This document shows, in pieces, positions 52,051 through 63,110 of a stretch of DNA of 64,000 bases; the first letter of the stretch is position 1; every line of letters begins with the position of its first letter. Made by a program: the position numbers and the translations under genes. The DNA lies in assembly GCF_002127535.1 (NCBI RefSeq), contig NZ_MUBJ01000022.1, positions 1-64,000 on the forward strand, in the 5' to 3' direction. A model generated the notes under the pieces. It made no database searches, was not told where the DNA came from, and saw only the letters and a program-made list of their open reading frames with translations. The stretch comes from Xenorhabdus vietnamensis (GTDB lineage Bacteria > Pseudomonadota > Gammaproteobacteria > Enterobacterales > Enterobacteriaceae).

Positions 52051-52617
52051 ATGAGAACTATTGATATGTTAGTAGCAGTAAAAGCTGAAGAAATTATGAA
52101 TGATTACGGTAAACTTAGTAAAGATATAAATAAGCCTTCTGCACTTCATCCATCATCTATATATCATAAGTATATTCGTATATTGCCTGAAGATGACATG
52201 CTGGTTTCAGTAGATAATGAACTGAACATGATGGTTAAGGCTAATGTCGGCGATACTATTCGTTGGAATATAACGACATTAAATATTGATACTTTATATT
52301 CTTGCGCTTTAGTAAAAGCTATGCCGATGAATATGGGTTTAATGAATAACGATACCACTCATATGATGGGCATGCATGTCTTGAAAAACTTTATGACATT
52401 CATGCCTGTCGTCGATATGACAAATCCATTAAATGTAGAGATGCAGCAAATGAAAGGTTGCTGCTGGATGTCTACAATCACTGACCTGCCTCATCCTGGT
52501 ACAACACGCGTCATGTACTATGAGTGCGTCGTCGCAATTTATAGAGAAATGACTCTGATGGGCTATATTGCTCTGGAGCCGGGCATTATTCTGGATCAGA
52601 AAATGATAATGTCTTAA
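52051..52617 (+). CDS. pixA: PixA-like methionine-rich inclusion body protein
   Basis: The 188-residue protein begins MRTIDMLVAVKAEEIMNDYG and contains 24 methionines (about 13 %), with clusters AMPMNMGLMN and HMMGMHVL. It belongs to the AidA/PixA family. PixA forms the methionine-rich crystalline inclusions of Xenorhabdus nematophila in stationary phase and has 185 residues. The start at 52051 follows GAGGG; an upstream in-frame start at 51997 has none. A terminator lies inside the facing cobT end. Whether this is the main inclusion protein or a paralogue cannot be told here. Confidence 0.85.
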   Translation: MRTIDMLVAVKAEEIMNDYGKLSKDINKPSALHPSSIYHKYIRILPEDDMLVSVDNELNMMVKANVGDTIRWNITTLNIDTLYSCALVKAMPMNMGLMNNDTTHMMGMHVLKNFMTFMPVVDMTNPLNVEMQQMKGCCWMSTITDLPHPGTTRVMYYECVVAIYREMTLMGYIALEPGIILDQKMIMS

Positions 52618-52651
52618 CAATATACCTTTAGCTTAATACCCTTAGCTTAAT

Positions 52652-53740
52652 TTATATTCTTAAAGGCCGTGCTAGATGCGGCCTTTTTGTTTTTGGTGCA
52701 GGGATATGTATCCCACTACTTGCCAATGTTCCCATATGGCAATACATTGCGCAGGCAGCATCAATCAGGGACATTGCAATAGCTGCACCACTACCCTCAC
52801 CAAGCCGTAAATCCAAATTCAAATATGGCTGCAAATTCAAATACTGTAACGCCAGCGCCGCACCTTTTTCTGCTGACATATGGGACGGAATACAATAATC
52901 CCGTGCAATGGGGGATATCTGACACACAGCCAATGCTGACGCATACGACAAGAAACCATCAAGTACCACTGGTACGCCAGCCGCAGCCGCCCCCAGAATC
53001 ACGCCAGCCATGCCTACAAGCTCAAACCCTCCCACCTTTGCCAACACATCAATCGCGTTTTTGTTATCCGGCTGATTGATGACAATAGCCCGCCGTACAA
53101 TGGATTGTTTATGCATCAGTCGCTCAAGAGGCAAATTAGCGCCCAGCCCCACCACATCACAGGGATCACTTCCTGTCAGGACACTGATAACCGCAGCAGC
53201 AGAAGTCGTATTGGCAATACCCATCTCGCCAATGCCAAATACCGTTATTCCTTCTGCAATGCGCTGTTGTACCAATTGTGCGCTTGCCAGCAACAACATT
53301 TCAGCTTGTTCGTAATCCATCGCGGCACCTTGGGCAATATTACCGCTACCCCGCGCGAGTTTAAGAGAGAGCATTTGTTCAATTGGATCACAATCAATGC
53401 CAATATCCACAGGTAAAACATGCGTTCTGCTGTTTTTAGCCAGTACACAAACACCAGTTAACCCTTTTAACATATTGCGTGCCTGTATAGCTGTAGCGTT
53501 TTTAGGTGAAATAGCCACACCTTCGTCATACACCCCATGATCAGCGCACATGACAATAATCTCTTTTTGCAGGTTTTTCAGACTTGAAATACCCGGCATA
53601 CCAGATAAATGTATTGCTAATTCTTCAAGACGCCCCAAACTCCCCAATGGCTTAAGCAGGCTGTCAATATGTCGTGCTGCTTTTGCCATATTTTCCTGAT
53701 TCAAAGGCTGGATCGCATCAATCAACGATTGTAGTGCCAT
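52652..53740 (-). CDS. cobT: nicotinate-nucleotide-dimethylbenzimidazole phosphoribosyltransferase CobT
   Basis: CobT activates the lower ligand of cobalamin. The 362-residue protein has KPLGSLGRLEELA, CADHGVYDEGV, FGIGEMGIANTTSAAAV and the catalytic-glutamate loop LGEGSGAA. Near the C-terminus LNLQPYLNLDLRL comes from a duplicated about 18-bp unit. The last codons read through a hairpin that also terminates the facing pixA-like gene. It is the last gene of the cbi-cob operon and starts 2 bp after cobC. Confidence 0.93.
   Translation of the reverse strand: MALQSLIDAIQPLNQENMAKAARHIDSLLKPLGSLGRLEELAIHLSGMPGISSLKNLQKEIIVMCADHGVYDEGVAISPKNATAIQARNMLKGLTGVCVLAKNSRTHVLPVDIGIDCDPIEQMLSLKLARGSGNIAQGAAMDYEQAEMLLLASAQLVQQRIAEGITVFGIGEMGIANTTSAAAVISVLTGSDPCDVVGLGANLPLERLMHKQSIVRRAIVINQPDNKNAIDVLAKVGGFELVGMAGVILGAAAAGVPVVLDGFLSYASALAVCQISPIARDYCIPSHMSAEKGAALALQYLNLQPYLNLDLRLGEGSGAAIAMSLIDAACAMYCHMGTLASSGIHIPAPKTKRPHLARPLRI
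52662..52695. terminator. terminator shared by convergent pixA-like and cobT genes
   Basis: AAAGGCCG (52662-52669) and CGGCCTTT (52679-52686), followed on the plus strand by TTGTTTTT. It lies within the last codons of cobT. Confidence 0.8.
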
Positions 53741-53742
53741 GT

Positions 53743-54393
53743 TTATTGCTCCAGCCAGAATTCTGTCCGGGCATTGAATACTCGCAAAATGGTAAATTCC
53801 GCATGAATATCAACGATACTGTAAGCGCCTTGCTGGAAGGGAAAAGACCACATGGCGGTTATCGGTAATTTAAGCAATTTGGCAATCATCACGCCTAAAA
53901 CTCCCTGATGAGCAACTATCAGATGATTTGCCAAAGCAGTCGCAGAACACAACTCTTCAATGTATTCCTCCACCCGTGCTGAAAAATGCCGGAATGGCTC
54001 TCCTCCGGTTGGGCAACCGTTTTGCCAGTCTGATAACCAACGTGACCAAGCCTGTGGTTCCTCATTAGCAATGTTTTCGTGATGACGCAGTTCCCAGCCC
54101 CCAAAATTCAACTCATTAAGACGCTGATCACTTATTATGTTTGATCCAGTTATGTTTGATTCAGTTATGTTTGATCCATTTGATATGTCTGATTGGGAAA
54201 TGATTTGCGCTGTTTGTTGTGCTCGCTGCATTTCACTACAGCGGATAGATTGAAAAGTGATATTTTTCAGTGCCACAGCGACTTGTTGTCCCTGTTGCAC
54301 CCCAATTTCAGTCAAAGGCAAATCGGTTTTGCCACAAAAAACACCATCAATATTGGCTTGTGTCTGCCCATGTCGAACGAGAAACAATCGCAT
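53743..54393 (-). CDS. cobC: adenosylcobalamin/alpha-ribazole phosphatase CobC
   Basis: A 216-residue histidine phosphatase with the catalytic RHG motif at residues 7-9 (FLVRHGQTQ), the second-half acidic region GEPFRHFSARVEEYIEEL and the second histidine in HQGVLGVM. It removes the 5'-phosphate of alpha-ribazole or adenosylcobalamin phosphate. After residue 70 it carries an extra SNGSNITESNITGSNII stretch, coded by three 15-bp tandem units (54135-54179). This lies between the phosphatase helices and probably forms a surface loop. Confidence 0.9.
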   Translation of the reverse strand: MRLFLVRHGQTQANIDGVFCGKTDLPLTEIGVQQGQQVAVALKNITFQSIRCSEMQRAQQTAQIISQSDISNGSNITESNITGSNIISDQRLNELNFGGWELRHHENIANEEPQAWSRWLSDWQNGCPTGGEPFRHFSARVEEYIEELCSATALANHLIVAHQGVLGVMIAKLLKLPITAMWSFPFQQGAYSIVDIHAEFTILRVFNARTEFWLEQ

Positions 54394-54421
54394 CTGATTA
54401 TTTTCTCCAGATTGACTTTGT

Positions 54422-55180
54422 TTATTGCCAAATCATCGCCAACAAAAAAGTAACTTCTCCCACTTCAATGGAAGCCCCCAACGTATCGCCCGTTTGCCCG
54501 CCAAGACGATAATTGAAATAGAGAGCAAGACCATAAATCACAAGCAATGACACCATCATTGCCAATAAGGCTTTCCAGTTTCCTAATACCATCACCAATG
54601 CAGCACCACCCAACAAAGTCAGCGCAGTTGCAGAGGGAGTAATTTTGCCAATATAACTGCTTCCCATACCCTCACTTTCACGGGCATAAGGTTGCTTATA
54701 CATTAAAAGCACCACGGCTGTGCGCCCAACAATCGGGGCACACACCAGCAAAGCAAACAAGTAAAAAGGGGGATGATAAGATAATTCAACGACAGCTAAT
54801 ATTTTGGTGACAATACAGAAAATTAACCCGACACCACCATAAGTACCGAGCCGGCTATCAAGCATGATCTCCAGCATTTTTTCGCGTTGGCGAGCAGAAA
54901 AAAGCCCATCACAAGAATCAGCCAACCCATCTAAATGCAATCCTCCGGTCAAAAAAGCCAAAGCCAGCACATAACCAATCGCACCGATATACATTCCCCC
55001 ACCCGACTGACTGACAGCAAGTGATAGCAGGCCAGCCAAACAACCAATAATCAACCCGACCAACGGGAAATAAGGAACTCCCCGCCAATAATGACGAAAA
55101 TCGATGCCTTCTGCCCATTTTTCCGGGATCGGAAGCCGTGTCATAAACTGTAATGTGGCCCAAAAAAGATGCGGTTTCAT
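54422..55180 (-). CDS. cobS: cobalamin synthase CobS
   Basis: A 252-residue integral membrane enzyme joining AdoGDP-cobinamide to alpha-ribazole phosphate. It has about six membrane segments and the conserved FMTRLPIP near the start and [20 protein letters not shown] metal-binding stretch (D-x-x-D). It overlaps cobU by 4 bases. Confidence 0.93.
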   Translation of the reverse strand: MKPHLFWATLQFMTRLPIPEKWAEGIDFRHYWRGVPYFPLVGLIIGCLAGLLSLAVSQSGGGMYIGAIGYVLALAFLTGGLHLDGLADSCDGLFSARQREKMLEIMLDSRLGTYGGVGLIFCIVTKILAVVELSYHPPFYLFALLVCAPIVGRTAVVLLMYKQPYARESEGMGSSYIGKITPSATALTLLGGAALVMVLGNWKALLAMMVSLLVIYGLALYFNYRLGGQTGDTLGASIEVGEVTFLLAMIWQ

Positions 55181-55722
55181 TTAATCTTCACTCCAATGCC
55201 TGACACCATCAACCAGACTTCTTTCGCAGCCCGTGCCAGTTTTTGATTAGCACGCCCGGCAATATCGACAAAATGGCGTGCCAAACGATTTTCAGGTGTG
55301 ATGCCCATTCCTAACTCATTGGTCACCAAACACACCGGCATCGGACACATCAAGCTGGCATCAATCAGGTCATCGAGCTGATGATGAATAAACACCTCCA
55401 ATGATGCGAAATCAAGTTCATCAGGTGATATACCGCCCGATAGATCAAACAATAAATTGGCAATCAATGTGGTGACACATTCTACTATAACGCCCTCTTG
55501 GAGCTGGCGGTGCTGGCGGATGACAAAACCTAAATCCTGATGACCTTCCCAAGTTCGCCAATGTGCCGGACGCTCCTGTTTATGCTGCTCAATACGAGCC
55601 GCCATCTCATCATCCGTGACCTGCGCCGTAGCGATATACAATACCTGCTCGCATTGTTCAGCAAGCAGGCGCTCAGCGTGGCGGCTCTTGCCACTGCGGG
55701 CACCACCTGTTACCAGAATCAT
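55177..55722 (-). CDS. cobU: adenosylcobinamide kinase/guanylyltransferase CobU
   Basis: CobU phosphorylates and then guanylylates adenosylcobinamide. The 181 residues match the family, with P-loop GGARSGKS (6-13), [14 protein letters not shown] containing the guanylylated His, and [20 protein letters not shown]. It lies 97 bp after cbiP, and coupled to cobS. Confidence 0.94.
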   Translation of the reverse strand: MILVTGGARSGKSRHAERLLAEQCEQVLYIATAQVTDDEMAARIEQHKQERPAHWRTWEGHQDLGFVIRQHRQLQEGVIVECVTTLIANLLFDLSGGISPDELDFASLEVFIHHQLDDLIDASLMCPMPVCLVTNELGMGITPENRLARHFVDIAGRANQKLARAAKEVWLMVSGIGVKIK

Positions 55723-55819
55723 GGCATGACTCCATCGTGCAAAATGTTATCTCACAGAAATACACCACAATAATGCTCTACTTTACCTAAATTCTCTCTT
55801 GGTAATTTGAGATAAGACA

Positions 55820-57352
55820 TTATTTATGTTCATTCATTAATTGATAAATCCGTGAGATATTCAGATGCTCACGCATACTGGCAGCCAATATGTTGAACTG
55901 TTTTTCCTTATGCCAGACATAATTAAAGGCAACATTTTCCAGTGGAACGAAGCCTTTTCTTATACGCAATTGGTTTAATAGTGGACGGGTGAACGTATTT
56001 TGATCAAACAAACCATGCAAGTAGCTTCCCATCACTAAACCATCCTGAGCAACAGCACCATCAAACCAGATTTTCTCTTCGCCATTATGCAAATGCATTT
56101 TGGCAAAAGGCGCGGCTCGCTCACCAAGCCGCGTAGTTCCCATATGAATCTCATAACCCGCAATCGGTTGATCACTGCATAATTTCAACATACCTGATAA
56201 TGCAGGCACCACGATGCCCCTGACCTGTGCGGTCTGTTTTTCACTGGCAAATGTTGTTTCAGTATCCAATAATCCCAAACCTGTCATTTGGTTTAAGCCG
56301 GATTCCACTGCATCCACGATCTGCTTACCCAACATTTGATACCCCCCACAGATCCCGATAATCGGCATATTTTCCTGACGGGCCTTGATAATTGCCTGAT
56401 CAAACCCCTGAGCTTTCAACCATGCCAAATCTCCCAAAGTATTCTTGCTGCCGGGAAGAATAATAAGATCAGCACATTGCAGTTCAGAAGGCTCGGAGAC
56501 ATAACGCAAATGCACATCCGGTTGAACAGCCAGCGCATTGAAATCCGTGAAATTAGCGATATGGGGATATTGAATGACAGCAATATCCAGACAATCTTCT
56601 GTTTTTTGTTTCTGCTGATCATATTTACCCACCTGCAAGGCAACGCTGTCTTCATCTTCCAGATCGAGATCCAGCCACGGCAAAACTCCTAATATCGGTA
56701 CTTGAGTCAAGGCTTCGATCTGATCGATTCCTGATTGCAACAAAGACACATCACCGCGGAATTTATTGATGATCACTCCCTTGATCCGGGCTTTTTCCTC
56801 AGGTTTGAGCAAAGCCAAGGTACCGTAGATGGACGCGAACACACCACCACGATCAATATCTGCCACCAGAATTACAGGTGTATCCACCAATTCGGCCATG
56901 CCCATGTTGACGATATCGCGATCACGCAGATTAATCTCTGCCGGGCTGCCTGCCCCTTCCAATACCATGATGTCCGTTTCTGCCGCCAATCCGTTATATG
57001 CCATCAAAATCTGCTGGAGCAATTGGGGCTTATATTCGTGATATTCCACTGCATTCATGCTGCACATCACTTTCCCCATAAAAACCACCTGAGCCTTGCG
57101 ATCGCTGGTGGGTTTCAACAGCACAGGATTCATGCGCACATCCGGCGCAATCCCTGCGGCTTCTGCCTGAAATATCTGCGCCCGTCCCATCTCTTTACCA
57201 TCTGCGGTAATCCCTGAATTAAGTGCCATATTCTGGGATTTAAAGGGAGTGCAACGATAACCATCCTGTGAAAATATTCGACAAAACCCCGCTACCAGCA
57301 CACTTTTGCCTACATCAGATGCTGTTCCCTGAACCATCAGCGATAACGCCAT
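55820..57352 (-). CDS. cbiP: cobyric acid synthase CbiP
   Basis: CbiP amidates carboxylates b, d, e and g of adenosylcobyrinic a,c-diamide using glutamine. The 510-residue chain has an N-terminal dethiobiotin-synthetase-like domain ([39 protein letters not shown]) and a C-terminal class I amidotransferase with the [10 protein letters not shown] nucleophile-cysteine loop and YLHGLFDQ histidine. It lies 84 bp after cbiL. Confidence 0.94.
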   Translation of the reverse strand: MALSLMVQGTASDVGKSVLVAGFCRIFSQDGYRCTPFKSQNMALNSGITADGKEMGRAQIFQAEAAGIAPDVRMNPVLLKPTSDRKAQVVFMGKVMCSMNAVEYHEYKPQLLQQILMAYNGLAAETDIMVLEGAGSPAEINLRDRDIVNMGMAELVDTPVILVADIDRGGVFASIYGTLALLKPEEKARIKGVIINKFRGDVSLLQSGIDQIEALTQVPILGVLPWLDLDLEDEDSVALQVGKYDQQKQKTEDCLDIAVIQYPHIANFTDFNALAVQPDVHLRYVSEPSELQCADLIILPGSKNTLGDLAWLKAQGFDQAIIKARQENMPIIGICGGYQMLGKQIVDAVESGLNQMTGLGLLDTETTFASEKQTAQVRGIVVPALSGMLKLCSDQPIAGYEIHMGTTRLGERAAPFAKMHLHNGEEKIWFDGAVAQDGLVMGSYLHGLFDQNTFTRPLLNQLRIRKGFVPLENVAFNYVWHKEKQFNILAASMREHLNISRIYQLMNEHK

Positions 57353-57436
57353 TGTATTTTTTCCTTATTATTTTGCGGATGCATATTTTTGATCATCTAC
57401 CCATGTCAGCGCATATTCGATCCTGCTTTGTATTAC

Positions 57437-58180
57437 TCACTTTGATAATTTCCAGTTTTTATTAATCAAAATCGTTGAAAAATACGATAACTCGTTCTCC
57501 CAACCTTTTTCGCTAAGGGGCTGTGTGGCAAGATCGCGCCAACACCGTTCTGTCGGTAAAGTGGCATCTGCCATCATCAGTGCATGTTCCAATAAATTGT
57601 GACGATGCAATAGATCACGTATCAGGGGAAAACGTGAATACACTTTCATCAGGACAATACAGTCGTGGTTGAGCAATGCTTGCTCTAAGACGGCTTCAGA
57701 AGCGGTACAGGAAATGACCGCCAAGGTTTGATCTTCCATCGCCAATGGCATCATGCTGACAGCGGAAATGGCTGAAAATGAGGTGATCCCCGGTACAATT
57801 TCCAACCATGATGGAGAGTTCATCCGTTCCAAAATAAATACCCATGTGCTGAACAGCATGGGATCTCCCAAAGTGATAAAACCGACTTTCCTGCCGCTGA
57901 TCACGTCCTCTTTCAAGGTTTGCGCCACTTCATTCCACACAGCTTTTTTTGCTGCCATGTCAGCTTTCATTAAAAAATGATAAGTACAGACTTCGGTTTT
58001 CGGTGAAAGATATTCTTCAATAATGGAATGGGCGAGGCTTTGGGCACCTTTTTTCCCCGTTGGGGTATAGATCACATCAAGCTCAGAAAGAATACGCGCC
58101 GCCCGTACAGTAATCAGGTCACTGGCACCGGGGCCAACGCCCATGACATACAGTTTTCCTGCTTTTGCTTTTCCGTTCAT
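57437..58180 (-). CDS. cbiL: cobalt-factor II/precorrin-2 C20-methyltransferase CbiL
   Basis: The 247-residue SAM-dependent methyltransferase of the corrin family opens GKLYVMGVGPGASDLITVRA, with LGDPMLFSTWVFI and VPGITSFSAISAVSM. It adds the C20 methyl group early in ring building. It lies 15 bp after cbiK. Confidence 0.92.
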   Translation of the reverse strand: MNGKAKAGKLYVMGVGPGASDLITVRAARILSELDVIYTPTGKKGAQSLAHSIIEEYLSPKTEVCTYHFLMKADMAAKKAVWNEVAQTLKEDVISGRKVGFITLGDPMLFSTWVFILERMNSPSWLEIVPGITSFSAISAVSMMPLAMEDQTLAVISCTASEAVLEQALLNHDCIVLMKVYSRFPLIRDLLHRHNLLEHALMMADATLPTERCWRDLATQPLSEKGWENELSYFSTILINKNWKLSK

Positions 58181-58195
58181 TCGACTTTCTCCTCA

Positions 58196-58975
58196 TCATT
58201 CATCACTCAGCGCGTAAACCAGATGATCGACAAACATCTGACGGATCATTGGGTTTTCCCCCAAACCCTGTAACCAGGGAATAGCCACGATCCCCGCGTT
58301 CTCCAACTGTGATTTCCAGGAATCTTCTTCATTCGAAGCCATATCATTAGTAGCATGATCGCCGGCCACCAACATCAATGGCATCAGATAAACTTTGCGG
58401 ATCTTCTGCTCTTTTAATCCTTTGATGATTAGGGGAAGTTCGGGATAACTTTCGACCGCACCTACCCGTGCCGGAAAATGGTAGTGGCTCATCAGGTGAT
58501 CCAGACAGGCATAAGCGGAAAAGGCATGGTGTGTTGTGCCGTGTCCCATAAAGACGACACATTCATTCTCCGCCAGCCGGGGAAGCTGGTGGCGCAGCGC
58601 CCGCATCAATTGCAGGTAATCATTAAAGTGGCTGAGTAATGGAGCACCCAACACTAACCGTTTAAAGCGGGGACGGAATTTCTCAACCTCACGAAGTACC
58701 TTTTCGTATTCATCGCCATTAATGATATGCAGGCATTGAACAGCAACATCACTATAGCCCGCGTGATGTAGTCTGGTCAGCGCGTCATGGGGATTATCAA
58801 TGTGAATGCCATCGCGCTGACGCAATTTACGAATGATCATGCCAGAGGTAAATGCCCGAAATAGTTCCCTGTCCGGAAAAACTGATGCCAATTGCTGCTC
58901 ACAGGTTTCAATATTGTTTTTGAGTGTTTCGGGATAGCTGGTGCCGAAACTTATAACCAATAGTGCTTTTTTCAT
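58196..58975 (-). CDS. cbiK: anaerobic sirohydrochlorin cobaltochelatase CbiK
   Basis: CbiK inserts cobalt into sirohydrochlorin, the entry to the anaerobic B12 route. The 259-residue protein begins KKALLVISFGTSYPETLKNN and has the metal-handling histidines in VVFMGHGTTHHAFSAY and LMLVAGDHATNDMA. It defines the pathway as cobalt-early (anaerobic). Confidence 0.94.
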   Translation of the reverse strand: MKKALLVISFGTSYPETLKNNIETCEQQLASVFPDRELFRAFTSGMIIRKLRQRDGIHIDNPHDALTRLHHAGYSDVAVQCLHIINGDEYEKVLREVEKFRPRFKRLVLGAPLLSHFNDYLQLMRALRHQLPRLAENECVVFMGHGTTHHAFSAYACLDHLMSHYHFPARVGAVESYPELPLIIKGLKEQKIRKVYLMPLMLVAGDHATNDMASNEEDSWKSQLENAGIVAIPWLQGLGENPMIRQMFVDHLVYALSDE

Positions 58976-59008
58976 TTTGCTCTTCCTTATCGGTCTATTT
59001 GCTGGCCT

Positions 59009-59788
59009 TCAAACATTCGCCAATAACCTCGCCATTGCTTCCAACCCATTGGCCTGCGTGATCCCTTTACCACCAAATTGCTCCTCTGGACGACAAAGCA
59101 CGATGCAGGGCAAACCGAGAGAAAGACATGGCTCGATTTTTTCCTTGAAACCACCTTGTTCACCTGACTCTTTGGTAATCACGACCTCCGCCTGACAAAA
59201 TTGGTAAAATGCCCGATTGAAATCGGCACTGAATGGGCCTTTCAAGGCAAAAATTTGATCGACTGACAGGCCACAGGATTCGCACGTCGCCAAAACTTCC
59301 GTTGTCGGCAATACACGAGCCAGCACGGTTTTTCCTTGTAAGTGGGTTACATAATCCGGCAATTGCTTGCTGCCGGTAGTCAGCAAAATGCGGGTTCCCA
59401 AATTGGCTGCCACTTCACACGCCTTCTCAAGGGTTGCCACTTTATGAATGAGAGGATGCTCAATGGCATCAATATCGCTGGGACGGATATAACGGATGAG
59501 AGGAACATCCAACGTCTGGCAAGCGCTGACAATATTTTGGCTCAGACGTTCGGCATAAGGATGAGAAGCATCAATTACCATTCTCACTCCCTGCTTTTGC
59601 AGGTACTCGATCATGGCTTCGGCCTCCATCCTACCGATGGCAATTTTACCGCGAATCCCCCTTGACTGCTGCGCTCCCGTTGGGGTAGCCACTGACAAGC
59701 AATAATCTATGCCGGCAATATCCATCATCACACAAATTTGGCGGGCATCGCTCGTACCGCCAAAAATGTGAATCAGCGGCCGTTTCAT
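59009..59788 (-). CDS. cbiJ: cobalt-precorrin-6A reductase CbiJ
   Basis: The 259-residue NADPH-dependent reductase contains IHIFGGTSDARQICVMMD, VATPTGAQQSRGIRGKIAIG, DASHPYAERLSQNIV and VVITKESGEQGGFKEKIE, all typical of CobK/CbiJ. It overlaps cbiH by 4 bases. Confidence 0.93.
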   Translation of the reverse strand: MKRPLIHIFGGTSDARQICVMMDIAGIDYCLSVATPTGAQQSRGIRGKIAIGRMEAEAMIEYLQKQGVRMVIDASHPYAERLSQNIVSACQTLDVPLIRYIRPSDIDAIEHPLIHKVATLEKACEVAANLGTRILLTTGSKQLPDYVTHLQGKTVLARVLPTTEVLATCESCGLSVDQIFALKGPFSADFNRAFYQFCQAEVVITKESGEQGGFKEKIEPCLSLGLPCIVLCRPEEQFGGKGITQANGLEAMARLLANV

Positions 59789-60510
59789 AGCTTGTACCCT
59801 CTCGGCGTGATCATCAGCCCATCACGAATGTAGGTTGACTGATTACCCACAATCACCAGACTGCGCATATCAACGCGGGAAAAATCCATTGCTCCAAAAG
59901 TCGTCAGCCATTTATCCTCATGTTTACGCCCCGCAGCTTTCACCACACCCACAGGAGTTTCTGCTGATTTCCACGGAGCCATCAAGGAAAATGCCCGTGC
60001 CAAATGCTCTTCCCGCCCACGGCTACGGGGATTGTAGAAACAGACCACAAAATCAGCTTCTGCCGCAGCCTTCACCCGTTTTTCAATCACCTCCCACGGT
60101 GTAAGCAAATCACTCAGGCTGATATGACAAAAATCATGCATCAACGGCGCACCAAGCAAGGTGGCGCAAGCCGTACTTGCCGTGACACCTGCCACCAGCC
60201 GAACTTCCACATTACGTTTTTGCTGGCTGACCAATTCCAAGATCAAGCCAGCCATGCCATAAATGCCCGCATCACCGCTACAAACCATCGCCACATTTTT
60301 GCCCTGCTCTGCCAGCTCAATGGCTATCTGGCAGCGTTCAATCTCTTTGCACATGCCGGTTTTGATAATTTCTTTATCGCCCACCAGCGGTTTCACCAGA
60401 TGGGTATAGGTTTTGTAACCCACCACGATGTCAGCCGCTTTCAATGCTGCAATCGCTTCCTGCGTCATCATGGCTTCGCTGCCGGGGCCAATTCCAATGA
60501 CAGTTAACAT
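59785..60510 (-). CDS. cbiH: cobalt-precorrin-3/factor III C17-methyltransferase CbiH
   Basis: The 241-residue methyltransferase contains [57 protein letters not shown] and VVCFYNPRSRGREEHLARAF. It adds the C17 methyl during ring contraction. It overlaps cbiG by 7 bases. Confidence 0.94.
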   Translation of the reverse strand: MLTVIGIGPGSEAMMTQEAIAALKAADIVVGYKTYTHLVKPLVGDKEIIKTGMCKEIERCQIAIELAEQGKNVAMVCSGDAGIYGMAGLILELVSQQKRNVEVRLVAGVTASTACATLLGAPLMHDFCHISLSDLLTPWEVIEKRVKAAAEADFVVCFYNPRSRGREEHLARAFSLMAPWKSAETPVGVVKAAGRKHEDKWLTTFGAMDFSRVDMRSLVIVGNQSTYIRDGLMITPRGYKL

Positions 60511-61694
60511 GGATGCAATACTCCTAATGTGATGGTGACGCCCTGCTCACGCAGGGTATGGCCAACCAAGTGCCCTTGACTCATCAGCCAAGCCACGGGT
60601 TGGGAAACACAGCCTATGCCCACCGTTTTTCGGACAAATTCAGAGACCGGAAATTCTTGTTCACACTGGGCAAGCTGATTAACAGAGAAAATTTGGAATG
60701 GAATTTGGCATTTTTCTGCCAATTGGATTAATGCAGGCTCGGCTTTTTTCAATTCGATACTGCCAACGGCTTTTAGCGCCAAAGGTTCAAAACTGTACTC
60801 CGCCAGATGGTGTTCCAACAATTCTGTGAGACGTTCTGCTTTCACTCCACGTCGGCAACCAATTCCCGCAACAATGCGACGAGGGATTAATTTAAAGGTA
60901 GGAATTGCCAATACCAGATTTGTCCGTTCATAACTGACGTATACCAAAGCATCCAGTTCAGGCCGATCATCCAGAGCATCAACGGGAATAAATCCACGCG
61001 TATCGTAGCGATCTTTTTCGCAACGCAAGGATGGATGCCACCAAATTCCTACCCGCTTGCCATTAGCCAGCATTTGATTGACGGTTTTAACGTTGGTACG
61101 GAAATTTTCCATTTCTCCGTCAATTTGTTGCGATAACATATCCAGTGCTGCGACTTGGTTAACATCTGTTGCAGTCGTGATCACCGCCTGACCATCAAGA
61201 ATATCTGCAATCTGTTGTGCCAGCTTATTCGCACCTCCCATATGCCCCGACAGTAAACTGATGGCAAACTGTCCTTTTTCATCCAGCACGACAACCGCCG
61301 GATCGGTCATTTTGTCCTTGAGCAGAGGAGCGATAACCCGAATGGCAATCCCCGTCGCGCCAATCATGATCAATGCGCCGTATTGAATGAATGCCTTGCG
61401 TACCGTACTGGCAAAACCATCCTCAAAAGCCATGAATCCGCTGTCCGCATCCATAAATTCACTCTCCAGCAATTCAGGAGAAGTGAAACAATCCATCGCC
61501 AAATGGGATTGCAAACGACGAGCCAGCGCTATGCCTCCTTCCGTCAGGCAAAACAAGGCATATTCTTTATTTACGATTGCTTTATTCAGAACAGATTTAT
61601 TCAGAACCGATCTATTTAAACTGGCTTTTTTAGCTGTAGCTCTGCCAACAGCAGTTCTGGCAGAAGTAAATTTGTTAGGCGCTACGGTATTCAT
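60504..61694 (-). CDS. cbiG: cobalt-precorrin-5A hydrolase CbiG with repeat-expanded N-terminus
   Basis: CbiG opens the delta-lactone of precorrin-5A and releases acetaldehyde. The start at 61694 (MNTVAPNK) follows GAGG at a good distance and agrees with the MNTV start I recall for the Salmonella protein; an upstream start at 61742 lies deeper in cbiF. The 397 residues exceed the usual about 350 because an Ala/Lys/Asn-rich insert (about 9-46) with [15 protein letters not shown] units, coded by 15-bp tandem repeats (61581-61625), separates MNTV from the conserved [16 protein letters not shown]. Core motifs [11 protein letters not shown] and AGIGCRRGV are intact. Confidence 0.9.
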   Translation of the reverse strand: MNTVAPNKFTSARTAVGRATAKKASLNRSVLNKSVLNKAIVNKEYALFCLTEGGIALARRLQSHLAMDCFTSPELLESEFMDADSGFMAFEDGFASTVRKAFIQYGALIMIGATGIAIRVIAPLLKDKMTDPAVVVLDEKGQFAISLLSGHMGGANKLAQQIADILDGQAVITTATDVNQVAALDMLSQQIDGEMENFRTNVKTVNQMLANGKRVGIWWHPSLRCEKDRYDTRGFIPVDALDDRPELDALVYVSYERTNLVLAIPTFKLIPRRIVAGIGCRRGVKAERLTELLEHHLAEYSFEPLALKAVGSIELKKAEPALIQLAEKCQIPFQIFSVNQLAQCEQEFPVSEFVRKTVGIGCVSQPVAWLMSQGHLVGHTLREQGVTITLGVLHPC

Positions 61695-62493
61695 GGCTGA
61701 ACCTCGCATCATACAATTTTGAGTAGTGATACTCTTCCCCAAGAAAATTCCCCACCAAGATCAAGGCAGTTTTACAAATGCCGGCGTTGCGTACCTGTTC
61801 AGCAATCGTCTCCAATGTCCCCCGCACAGTCTGGCAATCCGGCCAAGTTGCCTTGTAAACTACGGCAACAGGTGTTTGCTGCCCATATCCCCCTTGAATC
61901 AACCGCTCAACAACCTGCGCAATGTTCTGTACCGAAAGAAAAATCGCCATTGAAGTCTGGTGGGCGGCAAAAGCCTCCAACGTTTCCCGTGGTGGCATCG
62001 GAGTCCGGCCTTCCATGCGGGTAATAATCAAACTTTGCGCAACTTCGGGCACTGTGTATTCCACACCCAACTGCGCAGCCGCGCCAAGAAACGAACTCAC
62101 TCCCGGCACAGAAACAAAACCAATATCGTGATTTGCCAGCTCTTCAGCTTGTTCACGAATAGAGCCAAACAGCGATAAATCCCCCGTTTGCAGACGAACC
62201 ACCAATTTGCCGGCTTTCACACTGTTGACCATCAATGCCGTGATTTCCGGCAATGTCATCCCTGCGCTGTCATGGCATTCGGCATCTGCCCGGCAATATT
62301 CCAGTAACTCCCTATTAACTAGCGAACCGGCATAAATCACTACTTGAGCCTGCTGTAACAATTGATAGCCTTTTAGGGTAATCAGGCTCTTATCCCCCGG
62401 TCCCGCACCAACAAACCAGACTTTTGCAGTATCAAAACTGGCTTTATCAATCTGTTCGGAATCGATCTGTTCGGAATTAATATATTCAGACAT
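61675..62493 (-). CDS. cbiF: cobalt-precorrin-4 C11-methyltransferase CbiF
   Basis: The 272-residue enzyme contains [72 protein letters not shown] and the end [20 protein letters not shown]. The first 20 residues ([20 protein letters not shown]) precede the conserved start and include [15 protein letters not shown] units coded by 15-bp repeats (about 62450-62493). It touches cbiT at its start and overlaps cbiG by 20 bases. Confidence 0.94.
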   Translation of the reverse strand: MSEYINSEQIDSEQIDKASFDTAKVWFVGAGPGDKSLITLKGYQLLQQAQVVIYAGSLVNRELLEYCRADAECHDSAGMTLPEITALMVNSVKAGKLVVRLQTGDLSLFGSIREQAEELANHDIGFVSVPGVSSFLGAAAQLGVEYTVPEVAQSLIITRMEGRTPMPPRETLEAFAAHQTSMAIFLSVQNIAQVVERLIQGGYGQQTPVAVVYKATWPDCQTVRGTLETIAEQVRNAGICKTALILVGNFLGEEYHYSKLYDARFSHEYRSA

Positions 62494-63098
62494 TATCCTG
62501 CTCCTCTTACCAATGCCTCTCTTGCCAAAATCCCTTGTTCAGACTCTTTCTGGCAGGACAGCAAATAGGTGGGATTGTTGGGTTTGAAATAATGCCCTTG
62601 TCCCAATGCCGTCAGTTCTCCCACCTGAATTTCACGCCCATCCAACACAGCCACCTGACAGGATTTCAGATGCGACAATGCTTGCGTAAAATTTTCCAGC
62701 AAGATAAAAGTCATCACCAAGCGTCCGCCTGAATTCAGGTGTACCAGCGCCCAATCAATAATTTCCGTCAGACTCCCACCAGTTCCGCCAATGAAAATGG
62801 CATCTGCGGTGTTGTCCAATGGCACTGGGGCAACCCCAGACTGGATTCGAACTCTATGGCAACCAAAATGCCGAACATTCTCAGCAAGCAGTAACAGCGC
62901 TTCTTCTTTACGCTCAATGGCGAGGATATCCAATGTGGGATAGCGCAATGCTGCTTCAATACTGACGCTGCCAGTGCCTGCACCAACATCAATAAAGCGA
63001 CAGGCGTTTTCCAATTCCAGCCGTTCCAACGCCAGTGCCCTAACCACTTCTTTGGTCATTGGGATGCGATGACCACGCAAAAACAGTTCATCTTTCAT
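62493..63098 (-). CDS. cbiT: cobalt-precorrin-6B (C15) methyltransferase/decarboxylase CbiT
   Basis: The 201-residue Rossmann methyltransferase contains [20 protein letters not shown] and the SAM motif [20 protein letters not shown], then [20 protein letters not shown]. It methylates C15 and decarboxylates the C12 acetate. It lies 12 bp after cbiE, within a run of ATTCAAGAT-like tandem units. Confidence 0.93.
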   Translation of the reverse strand: MKDELFLRGHRIPMTKEVVRALALERLELENACRFIDVGAGTGSVSIEAALRYPTLDILAIERKEEALLLLAENVRHFGCHRVRIQSGVAPVPLDNTADAIFIGGTGGSLTEIIDWALVHLNSGGRLVMTFILLENFTQALSHLKSCQVAVLDGREIQVGELTALGQGHYFKPNNPTYLLSCQKESEQGILAREALVRGAG

Positions 63099-63110
63099 TC
63101 AGGATCTCCA

